This document shows positions 21,822 to 29,688 of a DNA stretch of 64,000 nt, piece after piece. The DNA is taken from contig JAFAZX010000045.1 of NCBI GenBank assembly GCA_019239425.1, positions 310,001 to 374,000 on the forward strand. Reading direction: 5' to 3'. Below the pieces are notes generated by a model. It had not been told where the DNA came from. It worked only from the letters and a program-made list of their open reading frames with translations, and made no database searches. The stretch comes from Acidobacteriota bacterium. Its GTDB lineage: Bacteria; Acidobacteriota; Blastocatellia; Pyrinomonadales; Pyrinomonadaceae. Made by a program: the position numbers and the translations under genes. Position 1 is the stretch's first letter, and the number at the start of each line of letters is the position of its first letter.

Positions 21822-24800
21822 TTACCTGAGCCGGCTCGAAGGGTCGCCGAGGAAGACCCACGTCCGGCGCACGTCGCGGTCTTCGGTCGCGAGCTTGGCG
21901 CGCCTCGCGGCGTCGCCGAGGCGGACGCCCTCCTCCGTGAAGAGGATGCGGTACAGCTCGCGGTTGGCCGCGGCCTGCGCGCCCTGCTCGGTCATGCCCG
22001 TCGAGGCCCAGACGGCGTAGGCGCCGCCCCCTCCCGCCTTCAGCACCGACTCCGCGAGGCTGTCGAGCTCGGCCGCCTCGTAGTACCCGTTCAGGCACGT
22101 CATCATCACGAAGAGCGGCAGGCGGCTCCCGTTCTGAAGCGACGCCGCGTCCGCGCCGCGCAGAAGCCCTTCGCCCGTCCAAACGTCCACCGACCCGTGC
22201 CCCATCCAGTTGACGACGAGCGGGCCGGAGTTGACGCCCGCGACGATCTGGCCCCTCACGGTCGAAGCGTCCTGCGCGCGCCGGTTGATGCGCGAGACGC
22301 TGGCCCCGCCGGGCAAGAGCGCCTGCACGCCGTCGGTCGCCGACTCGAAGCTGTAGCCGTCCGGGCCGTCGCGGTCGGCGACCATGAGCGCCGAAGTCTG
22401 CGCCGGGTCGGACGTGCGCGAGACGATCTTGCCCACGACCGTCGAAGCCTCGGCCTGTGTCCGCACGGGCAGGCGCCCGACGGCCACGTCCGCGACGCCG
22501 TCTTCGTCGAAGTCCGCGAACCAGTCGTCCGAGGCCGTCTCCATCGAGCCGGCGTCAACCAGTTTCGAGGGCACGAGGTCGTAGCGCCCGCGCCCGAGGT
22601 AGCCGCGCGGGTCGAACGAGCCGTCGCCGACGAAGAGCACGTAGTCGGGCGCTTTCTCCCAGACGGCCTTCGCGCTCGCGAGGAAGTCGCGGACGGCCTG
22701 CGGCGTGTGCACGCCGTAGGAGAACTCGTCGTAGAGGTCTTCGACATCGACGACCTTCACGTCCATCCCTTCGGCCCCGCGCTGTGCGACGAGCGGCGCG
22801 ACCTGCTGCGTGAAGTCGCCGTAGGTGACGACGACCATGTCGGCCCGCCGCCCCTCGCCCGCAGACCACGTCGAAGGCGCGTTCGCCCGGACGGACGCGG
22901 GCGGCGAGACCTGCGTGTCGGCGTAGGCGAACAGCTCACGCCGGCCCTCGCCCACGGCGTTCAGCGCGACGCGCCAGCCGCCCTGCGAATCGGGCTCGGC
23001 GCTCGAAGACACCTCGAAGGGCCTGGCCGGGTCGGTCAAGTCCACGACGCGGACGTTCGGCGAGGTGAAGCCGCCCACGCGCACGAGGCCGGCGGGCGCT
23101 TCGAAGCGCAGGCGCTCGTCGTCCGCTTTCAGAGAGTGTGCGTAGGTTAGGCGCAGGCGGTCTGTCAGACTCACGTCGCCCGAGCCGCCCGCGGCGAGCT
23201 GCACCTGGTTGTCGCCCTCGCGCAGCAGGTAGCCCTCGACCTGGAAGGCCGCGGTCTTGTTCACGCGCCCCTCGAAGTCGAGCCGGCCGAGGGGCGTGCC
23301 GTTGAGGCTGACGGAGACGTGGTGCTCGCCCGCGGTCAGCCCCTGCAGGGAGACTTCGAGCCGCGCCGTCTGCGAGTCGAGCGCGAGGAGGTTGCGCGCG
23401 GTCAGCGTCTGCGAGCCGGGCGTGGCGTTGACCACCCTGCCGAAGAAGTTCTCCTCCTCGCCGTTCTGCAGGCTTGAGAAGTAGACGTTGCGGTCGCGCC
23501 GCTCGACGGTGTAGTCGAAGTAGTCTGGGCCGCCCGCCGCGCCGACGGGGACGACGTTGACGATGGTGCCGCCGCCCGTCCGCCCGCCGCCCTCTTCGCC
23601 GGTGACGCCGCCGCCGCCCGGGTCGGGTGGGTCTTCGCTAACCGTGCCGACGGGCGGCCCGCCGAAGCGCAGGCCCGCCGTGTCGCCCCCGACGAGCCAG
23701 TAGACGCGCGTGTCGGTCGACTGCACGTCGAGGCCGCGCCCGTAGAACTCGACCGAGCCGTCCGCGCCCAGACGGATGGGAACCTCGACGCCGCCCTCGT
23801 ACATCTGCAAGCGCGCGGGGTCGAGCGCGGGGCTGAGGCCGGCGGCCGTCAACTGCTCGCGCGTCACACGGTACCAGCCGTCGGCGCGCACGCCGATCTT
23901 CGCCGCGGGCTGCGTGGCGAGCCAGCGCTGGCGCTCCTGCGCCGCCTGAACCGTTTCAGGCGTCGAGGCGCGCGTCAGCGCCCCGGCGTCCGCGCGCGTC
24001 AACTGTCGCTGCCCCGCCTGCGACTCCGCTGCCCCGTCCAACTGCGACATGAGCGGCGAGCGCGCTCCGCCCTTCGAAGTGCGGCCGCGGACGCGCTCGG
24101 GGACGAAAGGCCCGTAGGTCTTCGTCCGGCCCGAGAGGTCTATCTCTTCGAGGTAGTAGCGCGCGCCGCTCCCGCCGTTGTAGTCGGCCCACGAATAAGA
24201 GTTGCCGGCCGTCAGCGCCACGCCCTGCCCGGCGACGAGGGCCGACCCCGCGATGGGCGAAGAGTTGAGGAGCACGCGCCGGCCGTTCGATTCGCGGTAG
24301 ACGTTGAAGCCGAGGTTGTCGATTTCGTAACCGGTCTGCCACGCGAGCGAAGTCCAGAGGTCGTACTGCGTCGCCTTGAACTCCAGCAGCTTCGAGGTCG
24401 TCAAAAGCCCGCCCTGCGCCAGCGTCCACGGCGAGAACTGCGTGACGTTGTTCGCCTGCACCCAGTTGTTGGTCGTGTCGATCAGCGTCTTGACCACGCG
24501 GTTCCACGAAGAGCCGTTGAAGCGCCAGAGGTCGAGGAGCGCTTCGGTGTTGCCGTTCAGGTCGGAGTCTTCGTAGTGGAGGCGCAGCGTCGCGGTGTAG
24601 CCGGAGCCGCCGGTCGGCGTGATGGTGTACGTGCGCTTGACGGCGTTCGGGTAGCCCATCGAGCCGGTCGGCACGCTCTTAACCAGGTTGACGACAATCT
24701 GGTCGGGCGCGGTGCCGAGCGTGAAGGCGATCTGGTTGTTCGGGTTGCCGAAGCTGCGCGCGGTGAGGCCGAGGTCGCCCGCGCGGCGGACGTTGCCGAC

Positions 24801-27596
24801 CACGTCGGTCGTGCCCGCGGAGGTGCCCGTCTGCGTGAGCGTGAACGAGCCGGTCAGGATGTCGCCCGCCGTCAAGGTGAGCGCGCCGCCGACCGACAGG
24901 TTTGAGCCGAGCGTGGCCGAGCCCGAGCCGCCCGTGCGGTTGATGGTCAGGTTGTTGAGCGCCTGCCCGCCGCCCGCGAAGACGAGCGTGCCCATCGCGC
25001 CCGTCGTGCCCCCGTTCTGCAAGCTCAGGTTTGACGAAGCGCTGCCGACGAAGCCCGAACCCGTTGACGCGGTCGCGACGGTCGAGCCGAGCGTGAGCGT
25101 GCGGCCGTTGAGCGTGAGCGTGCTCGTCGTGCCGGTGAACTGTACGGAGTCGCCGCCGTTGGGGCCGAGCGCCGTGAGGTCTGTGTTGCCGAGCTGCACG
25201 GTGCCGCCACTCTTGTTGACGCGGACGTAAGGCATCGAGAGCGAGCCGCCCGAAGCGTTGACGGCCTGCGTCGCGCCGCCCTCGAAGAAGACGGCGCGGT
25301 TGTTCGAGGTGAAAGTCCCGTTGTTGGTGAAGTCGCCCTGCACCTTCAGGTCGCCGCCCGAGGCGGAGGAGAGGCGGAGCGTCCCGCCGCCGATGTTGAC
25401 GCTGCCCGTCACGGTCAGCGCGGCGGTCATCGCGTTGGCGTTCGCGTCGTTGACCATGAGCAGGCGGCCTCCGCTGTTGACGTTGAGGCTCCCGGCCAAC
25501 TGCCGCGCCGTGCCCGTCCCGCCGTTGCCGAGGTCTACGTCCGTGCCCGAGTTGACCTGCACGTTGTTGGGGTAGCCGGCGCCGCTCGTCGCGCTCCACT
25601 CGTTCGAGCGGCCGTAGACGCAGACGCAGTCGTAGAGGAGCGTCGAACTCGAACCGTAAGTCGGCGCGTTCGTGCCGACCGAGCCGCCGCTCCCCAGCGT
25701 GAGCGTGCCGTTGACGGTCGAGAGCCCCGCGCCGAAGTCCAACGACTGGAAGAGCGAGACGTTGACGCCCGCGCCGAAGGCGAGCCTCTTGGCGTTGTTG
25801 TTGGTGACGCTCTTCGCGCCGCCGGTGACGTTGAAGGTGCCGGTGCCCGCGACGTTGCGCGTGGCGGAGGCGGTCGCGCCGCCGACGAGGACGTTCGTGC
25901 CTGCGACCGAGCCGCTGAGCGTGAGGCCGTTGCCGCCGAGGTCGATGCCGCCCTCGTTGACGATCTGCAGGGCGCTGCCGCCGCCGGGGCTGTTGACGAC
26001 GACGCTCGTGGCGGGGCTGCCGCTGAAGGTGAGGTCGCCGCCCGCCTTGTCCACGACGAGGTAGGCAAAGGTCTCAGTCCCGGCGGAGCCGCGCGCGACT
26101 GTTTGTGTGCCCGCGCCGTTGAAGTAGACGGCGCGGCTGTTGGGAACTAAGGTGCCGCCGTCCGTCCAGTTGCCGCCGACCTTGAGGTCGCCGCCCGAGG
26201 CGGTCGAGAGCGTGAGCGTCGTCCCCGAATCGAGCGTGACGTTGCCGAGCGCGGTGCGCGCGGCCGCGGCGGAGCCGAAGTTGAGGTTCGTGCCGCTCGC
26301 GGAGAGCTGGACGTTCTGCGGGACGCCCGTGCCGCTCGTCCCAGTGCCCCACTCTACCCCGACGCCGTACGAGCCGCCCGTGCTGTACCTGAGCGTGGAG
26401 CCGCCGTTGTAGGTCGGCGCGGTGCCGCTGATGAAGCCGCCGGTGTTGATCTGAAAAGTCCCGCCGACCGACAGCGTGCCGTTGTTCGTGTAGCCGACGC
26501 CCGTCGCGAAGACGCCGCCCGACGCGACGGCGAACGTCGTGCCCGCCCCCTGCGTGATCGCCGAGCCGAGCGTCACGGTCTTCCCCGAAGCGACGTTCAC
26601 GTTCTTGACCGTCGGGTTCGAGTTCGCGGGCGTGAAACTGACGGACGCCGCGCCCCCCGAAAACGTGACGGCGGTGGTCTGATTGTTGAAGGCGATGTTG
26701 GAGGTGACGGAGCCGCCGACGGTGATGTTCGTCACCGTCCCGGCCGAGGTCGAACCCTGAAAAGTCCCGGCCCCGGTCACGTCCCCCGTAATGTTGACGG
26801 TGGCGGTCGCGGTGCCGGCCGAACCCGCGAAAGTCGCCCCGCTTGAGATGGCGACGTTCCCCGAAATATTAAACGTGCTCGCCGTACCGGCGTTGACGTT
26901 GAGCGTGCCCTGCGAGACCTGCAAGTCTCCGAGAATCGTCAAGCTCGTGTTCGCGCTGTTCGTGGCGTTCTTGTTGTACTGATAAGTGCCGTAAGACGGC
27001 CGCGCATCGAAAGAGGCGGCGTTACCCGATTGATTCTCGAAGACAGAGGTGGCCGCAAAGTCATAGTTCGCGCTGGTCGTGCCGCTCGTCCGCTCAGGGA
27101 TGGCAGAGCCGGTTGTAGTCGTCACGTGAATGTAGCGACCGCTGCCCGACATCTTGAAGACATCTGATGCCGTGCTGAGTAGGATGCCTCTCGTTCCGCT
27201 GGTGCTTTGATTACTCAACACGCCGCCGGTCGTGACATGTATGGCAGTTGCCCCGCCCCCATTCAAGGTGAGGACATTCAATTGCGCACCGCTGACCGCG
27301 AGCGTGATGGTGTTCGCGTTGCCGCTGTAGCCGACTTGAACTGAGCGGACGGTCTGAGCCGCCCCGGCGTTGAGGGTGACGGTGTAGCTGCCGCCGACGT
27401 TGGTGTTGTCGAGTATCACGTCGTCGGAAGAGCCGGGCACCGTCCCGCCGCTCCAGTTGGCGGCCGTCGTCCAGAGTCCGTCGCCGCCGCCGCCCGTCCA
27501 GGTCTTCGAGGCCGCGAAGGCGGTCGGGAGTGTGAGCGTCAAAAGGAAGGCCGCCGCCAATAACGTCGCCGCCAGGAAGATGTGAACTCTCTTCAT
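21822..27596 (-). CDS. Giant secreted protein with C-terminal gingipain-family (C25) peptidase domain
   Basis: The protein has 1,924 residues. Residues 1-30 are a signal peptide. Residues about 30-1090 are beta-helix or autotransporter-like repeats rich in Gly, Thr, Ser and Asn, with recurring motifs such as LTLNGG, GGDLKVGGNW and AVYFNGAGTQ. The last 400 residues are a cysteine peptidase of family C25: catalytic H1800 in NWMGHGS and C1834 in MMTCLNG, and LFVGDGSFDPRGY earlier in the domain. C25 enzymes in Bacteroidota often act at the cell surface; no type IX secretion tail or gene is visible here. GGAGG precedes the ATG, which overlaps the stop of the upstream gene (ATGA). It is the last gene of the PqqD unit. 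Confidence 0.87.
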   Translation of the reverse strand: MKRVHIFLAATLLAAAFLLTLTLPTAFAASKTWTGGGGDGLWTTAANWSGGTVPGSSDDVILDNTNVGGSYTVTLNAGAAQTVRSVQVGYSGNANTITLAVSGAQLNVLTLNGGGATAIHVTTGGVLSNQSTSGTRGILLSTASDVFKMSGSGRYIHVTTTTGSAIPERTSGTTSANYDFAATSVFENQSGNAASFDARPSYGTYQYNKNATNSANTSLTILGDLQVSQGTLNVNAGTASTFNISGNVAISSGATFAGSAGTATATVNITGDVTGAGTFQGSTSAGTVTNITVGGSVTSNIAFNNQTTAVTFSGGAASVSFTPANSNPTVKNVNVASGKTVTLGSAITQGAGTTFAVASGGVFATGVGYTNNGTLSVGGTFQINTGGFISGTAPTYNGGSTLRYSTGGSYGVGVEWGTGTSGTGVPQNVQLSASGTNLNFGSAAAARTALGNVTLDSGTTLTLSTASGGDLKVGGNWTDGGTLVPNSRAVYFNGAGTQTVARGSAGTETFAYLVVDKAGGDLTFSGSPATSVVVNSPGGGSALQIVNEGGIDLGGNGLTLSGSVAGTNVLVGGATASATRNVAGTGTFNVTGGAKSVTNNNAKRLAFGAGVNVSLFQSLDFGAGLSTVNGTLTLGSGGSVGTNAPTYGSSSTLLYDCVCVYGRSNEWSATSGAGYPNNVQVNSGTDVDLGNGGTGTARQLAGSLNVNSGGRLLMVNDANANAMTAALTVTGSVNIGGGTLRLSSASGGDLKVQGDFTNNGTFTSNNRAVFFEGGATQAVNASGGSLSMPYVRVNKSGGTVQLGNTDLTALGPNGGDSVQFTGTTSTLTLNGRTLTLGSTVATASTGSGFVGSASSNLSLQNGGTTGAMGTLVFAGGGQALNNLTINRTGGSGSATLGSNLSVGGALTLTAGDILTGSFTLTQTGTSAGTTDVVGNVRRAGDLGLTARSFGNPNNQIAFTLGTAPDQIVVNLVKSVPTGSMGYPNAVKRTYTITPTGGSGYTATLRLHYEDSDLNGNTEALLDLWRFNGSSWNRVVKTLIDTTNNWVQANNVTQFSPWTLAQGGLLTTSKLLEFKATQYDLWTSLAWQTGYEIDNLGFNVYRESNGRRVLLNSSPIAGSALVAGQGVALTAGNSYSWADYNGGSGARYYLEEIDLSGRTKTYGPFVPERVRGRTSKGGARSPLMSQLDGAAESQAGQRQLTRADAGALTRASTPETVQAAQERQRWLATQPAAKIGVRADGWYRVTREQLTAAGLSPALDPARLQMYEGGVEVPIRLGADGSVEFYGRGLDVQSTDTRVYWLVGGDTAGLRFGGPPVGTVSEDPPDPGGGGVTGEEGGGRTGGGTIVNVVPVGAAGGPDYFDYTVERRDRNVYFSSLQNGEEENFFGRVVNATPGSQTLTARNLLALDSQTARLEVSLQGLTAGEHHVSVSLNGTPLGRLDFEGRVNKTAAFQVEGYLLREGDNQVQLAAGGSGDVSLTDRLRLTYAHSLKADDERLRFEAPAGLVRVGGFTSPNVRVVDLTDPARPFEVSSSAEPDSQGGWRVALNAVGEGRRELFAYADTQVSPPASVRANAPSTWSAGEGRRADMVVVTYGDFTQQVAPLVAQRGAEGMDVKVVDVEDLYDEFSYGVHTPQAVRDFLASAKAVWEKAPDYVLFVGDGSFDPRGYLGRGRYDLVPSKLVDAGSMETASDDWFADFDEDGVADVAVGRLPVRTQAEASTVVGKIVSRTSDPAQTSALMVADRDGPDGYSFESATDGVQALLPGGASVSRINRRAQDASTVRGQIVAGVNSGPLVVNWMGHGSVDVWTGEGLLRGADAASLQNGSRLPLFVMMTCLNGYYEAAELDSLAESVLKAGGGGAYAVWASTGMTEQGAQAAANRELYRILFTEEGVRLGDAARRAKLATEDRDVRRTWVFLGDPSSRLR

Positions 27597-28774
27597 ACGT
27601 CCTCCGCTCGAACCTCTTGCCGTGTGAGTGAAAGGGGCGCGTCGCTCGTGCCGGCGAGGAAGCGGGCCGCGCGCGCGAAGCTGTGTGCCAATTGGTAGGG
27701 CCAGCGCGGGAGCGCGTCGAACCTGCCCCGCGCGGCCACGGTCGCCTCGACGGGGCCGGGCCATCGGTTGCGCAAATCTCGAACAAGTCCGCGCGGGCGG
27801 CGCAGATACTTGCGCATCGGCGCGCGGTGTTTGTGCGGCGACTGCTCCGTGGCGTAGGGACTCGCCCAGCGCGCGAGCACGGCGTGTGCGAGCCAGCGCG
27901 GCAGGCTACCGGCCGCGCCCGCGGCGGGCGTGCCTTCGACGCAAGCGCCGAGCAGTCGCCGGGCCAGCCCGAGCGTGCTCAAGACCCAGTTCGTCTCGCG
28001 GCGACTCTTGCCGAGGAAGCGCCGCCAGTCGAACCTTTCGGCGCGCGACTCCAGAGCCGCGGCCACGTCGCAGAGCCACAGAGGGCGCCAAGCGCCGTGC
28101 CGCAGAAGGTGGAAGCAGAGGAGACGCAGGTGGTCTTCCTCGCACGGCACGCGCACGCGCGCGCCGCACACCTCGAAGACGCGCGCGCGCCCGTAGAACT
28201 CTTCGAGGTCGCCGCCGAGGTCGCCGCAGCCTTCGTGCAGGTCGACCCAGAAGTTCCCGCCCTCTGGACTCGACAGAACTTCGAGCGCCCTTTGGTGCTC
28301 ACGCCCCGGCCGCACGTAGAGGTCTATGTCGCCGGGCGGCCTCAAGCCCTGCTCCGCGTAGGCGCGCCCCGCGGCCCAGCCCTTGACGAGCACGGCCTCG
28401 ACGCCAGACGCTTCGAGCAGCGCGAAGAGGCTTCCCAGCTCGGCCTCGCGCGCGGCCGCGCGCAAGGTCTGCAAACGGTACGACTGTCGGAAGCCGCGCG
28501 CGGCTTCACAGTCAACAAGAGGCGTGTGCCGAAACTTCCACCATGCGAGCGCGCCCGCACCCGAGACGTTCAGCAAAGGCGCGACGAGTTCCAGCTCCTC
28601 TTCAGAGAACGAAAGCGCAGGAGTCTCCGAACGCCAAGCGCCCGCGAGCGCCGCGGCGACCAGACTCCCCTGCTTGATTCTCAACTCGTCGGCCAATGCC
28701 TCTTCACACTCCGCAAAACCGGCTGCCCTAAATGCATTTATTGTCGACGCCGCAGGCCGAACAACAGTCGGCAC
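27593..28774 (-). CDS. Nucleotidyltransferase-like protein of the type found beside PqqD genes
   Basis: The 393-residue cytoplasmic protein has a nucleotidyltransferase core: VLVKGWAAGRAY (about residues 129-140) followed by GDIDLYVRP (about 147-155), the paired acidic residues expected for metal and nucleotide binding. Basic C-terminal helices follow. Proteins of this kind commonly sit beside PqqD-like genes in peptide-maturation clusters, where their role is unproven. Its GTG start at 28774 lies inside the PqqD gene (47-bp overlap); a TTG about 30 codons later with GAAGAGG before it is an alternative. Its stop overlaps the start of the C25 gene. The three genes therefore form one tightly coupled unit. 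Confidence 0.72.
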   Translation of the reverse strand: MPTVVRPAASTINAFRAAGFAECEEALADELRIKQGSLVAAALAGAWRSETPALSFSEEELELVAPLLNVSGAGALAWWKFRHTPLVDCEAARGFRQSYRLQTLRAAAREAELGSLFALLEASGVEAVLVKGWAAGRAYAEQGLRPPGDIDLYVRPGREHQRALEVLSSPEGGNFWVDLHEGCGDLGGDLEEFYGRARVFEVCGARVRVPCEEDHLRLLCFHLLRHGAWRPLWLCDVAAALESRAERFDWRRFLGKSRRETNWVLSTLGLARRLLGACVEGTPAAGAAGSLPRWLAHAVLARWASPYATEQSPHKHRAPMRKYLRRPRGLVRDLRNRWPGPVEATVAARGRFDALPRWPYQLAHSFARAARFLAGTSDAPLSLTRQEVRAEDV

Positions 28775-29210
28775 TGGTCGAACATGACGCGCCTGATGGC
28801 AGGCAACTCCCCGCCTGCGCGGGGGTCGGGGCGACGATGGACGCGACGGCCGGGAGCGCGACGGCGGCGGCGAGGCCGACGCGCTTGATCAACTCGCGGC
28901 GCGAGAGTCCGGCGAGTTCGTCCGGCCGCGGGACGCGCGTGTCGAGAAGGTTGTCGCGGCCGAGCTGTTCGAGCGCGAGCCAGACGAGTTCTTCGGGGAC
29001 TCGGCCGCCGGAAGCTTTTTCGAGCGAGCGCCTTATCTCCGAAGCGGTGCGGCGGCCGTCGCAGAGTCGCCAGACCATCGCCGCCGTGCTGTTAAGGCAG
29101 ACGGCCTTGTGCGTGTCCAGGTCGTAGACGAGCACCTCTTCGGGCAGCTCGCGCACGACGACGCCCTCGGCTCGCGCCCTGGGCCTGGCCGGGACTGTTC
29201 TCTCTGACAT
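28728..29210 (-). CDS. PqqD/RRE-domain protein with hydrophobic segment and knottin-like Cys tail
   Basis: Residues 15-92 form a PqqD-like domain (VYDLDTHKAVCLNSTAAMVW and the helices after it), the fold that binds precursor peptides in RiPP pathways. Then come SRRELIKR (103-110), a hydrophobic stretch (112-127) and AQAG (131-134), which resemble a twin-arginine signal placed inside the protein. The last 25 residues hold six cysteines (136, 143, 149, 150, 153, 159), the C-x6-C-x5-CC-x2-C-x5-C spacing of an inhibitor cystine knot. The ATG at 29210 has GGAG five bases upstream; the GTG at 29261 is less likely. It heads the overlapping unit with the nucleotidyltransferase-like and C25 genes. The cargo idea is inference. 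Confidence 0.8.
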   Translation of the reverse strand: MSERTVPARPRARAEGVVVRELPEEVLVYDLDTHKAVCLNSTAAMVWRLCDGRRTASEIRRSLEKASGGRVPEELVWLALEQLGRDNLLDTRVPRPDELAGLSRRELIKRVGLAAAVALPAVASIVAPTPAQAGSCLPSGASCSTSADCCSACGVDNKCI

Positions 29211-29599
29211 AGGTTCTCCGGTCGGTTGCCGCCCGGCTTGCAGGGTCTCGGGAACAGACACGAGAACCTTTCGAGAGTCCGCGCGGCAAAGGTCTGCGCG
29301 GACTTCAAGCCGAAGTCGTCACGTGTGCGGACGGCGGCGCGTGGCAGCGTGCCGGTGTCAGGCAACCTTCTTTGTTTAAAGTGGCGGTCGGGTTAAGAGC
29401 GGAACTGCGGCCCTTCAACACCCTCGGGTCGTTCGCGGCGGGTCGGTGCCTTCTTCAAGAAGGAGGCCGGCGGGCCGGTCGGTGAGTTTCCCCTCTGGTG
29501 GCGGTGGGGGGAAACGTCCCGCGGCGTTCGGATTCCGAGAGTGGGCGGAATGTACCACTGTGCAGGCGGGCGGTCAAACACTAATTTCGCACGCCGAAA
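29211..29599. other. Non-coding gap upstream of the PqqD unit
   Basis: I see no gene in this stretch. It contains a 9-bp stem AGTCCGCGC/GCGCGGACT (29276-29284 and 29296-29304, 11-base loop), which would lie in the 5' leader of the leftward PqqD transcript. A weak TTGAAG...TAACCC pair on the minus strand near 29400-29430 is not convincing as a promoter. Confidence 0.5.
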
Positions 29600-29648
29600 G
29601 AAAAGGCGAGGGCGCCCGCGAAGCTTCGAAGCTTCGCGGGCGCCCTCG
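29600..29648 (-). terminator. Terminator of the giant nuclease gene
   Basis: A 42-bp perfect palindrome (29607-29648), left half CGAGGGCGCCCGCGAAGCTTC, folds into an 18-bp stem with a 6-base loop. In the leftward direction a pyrimidine tract (CCTTTTCTTTC) overlaps and follows the stem. It lies 40 bp after the stop codon. Confidence 0.7.
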
Positions 29649-29688
29649 GAAGGTCGCGGCGGGGTCAACCCTCCCGCCCGGCACGCCC

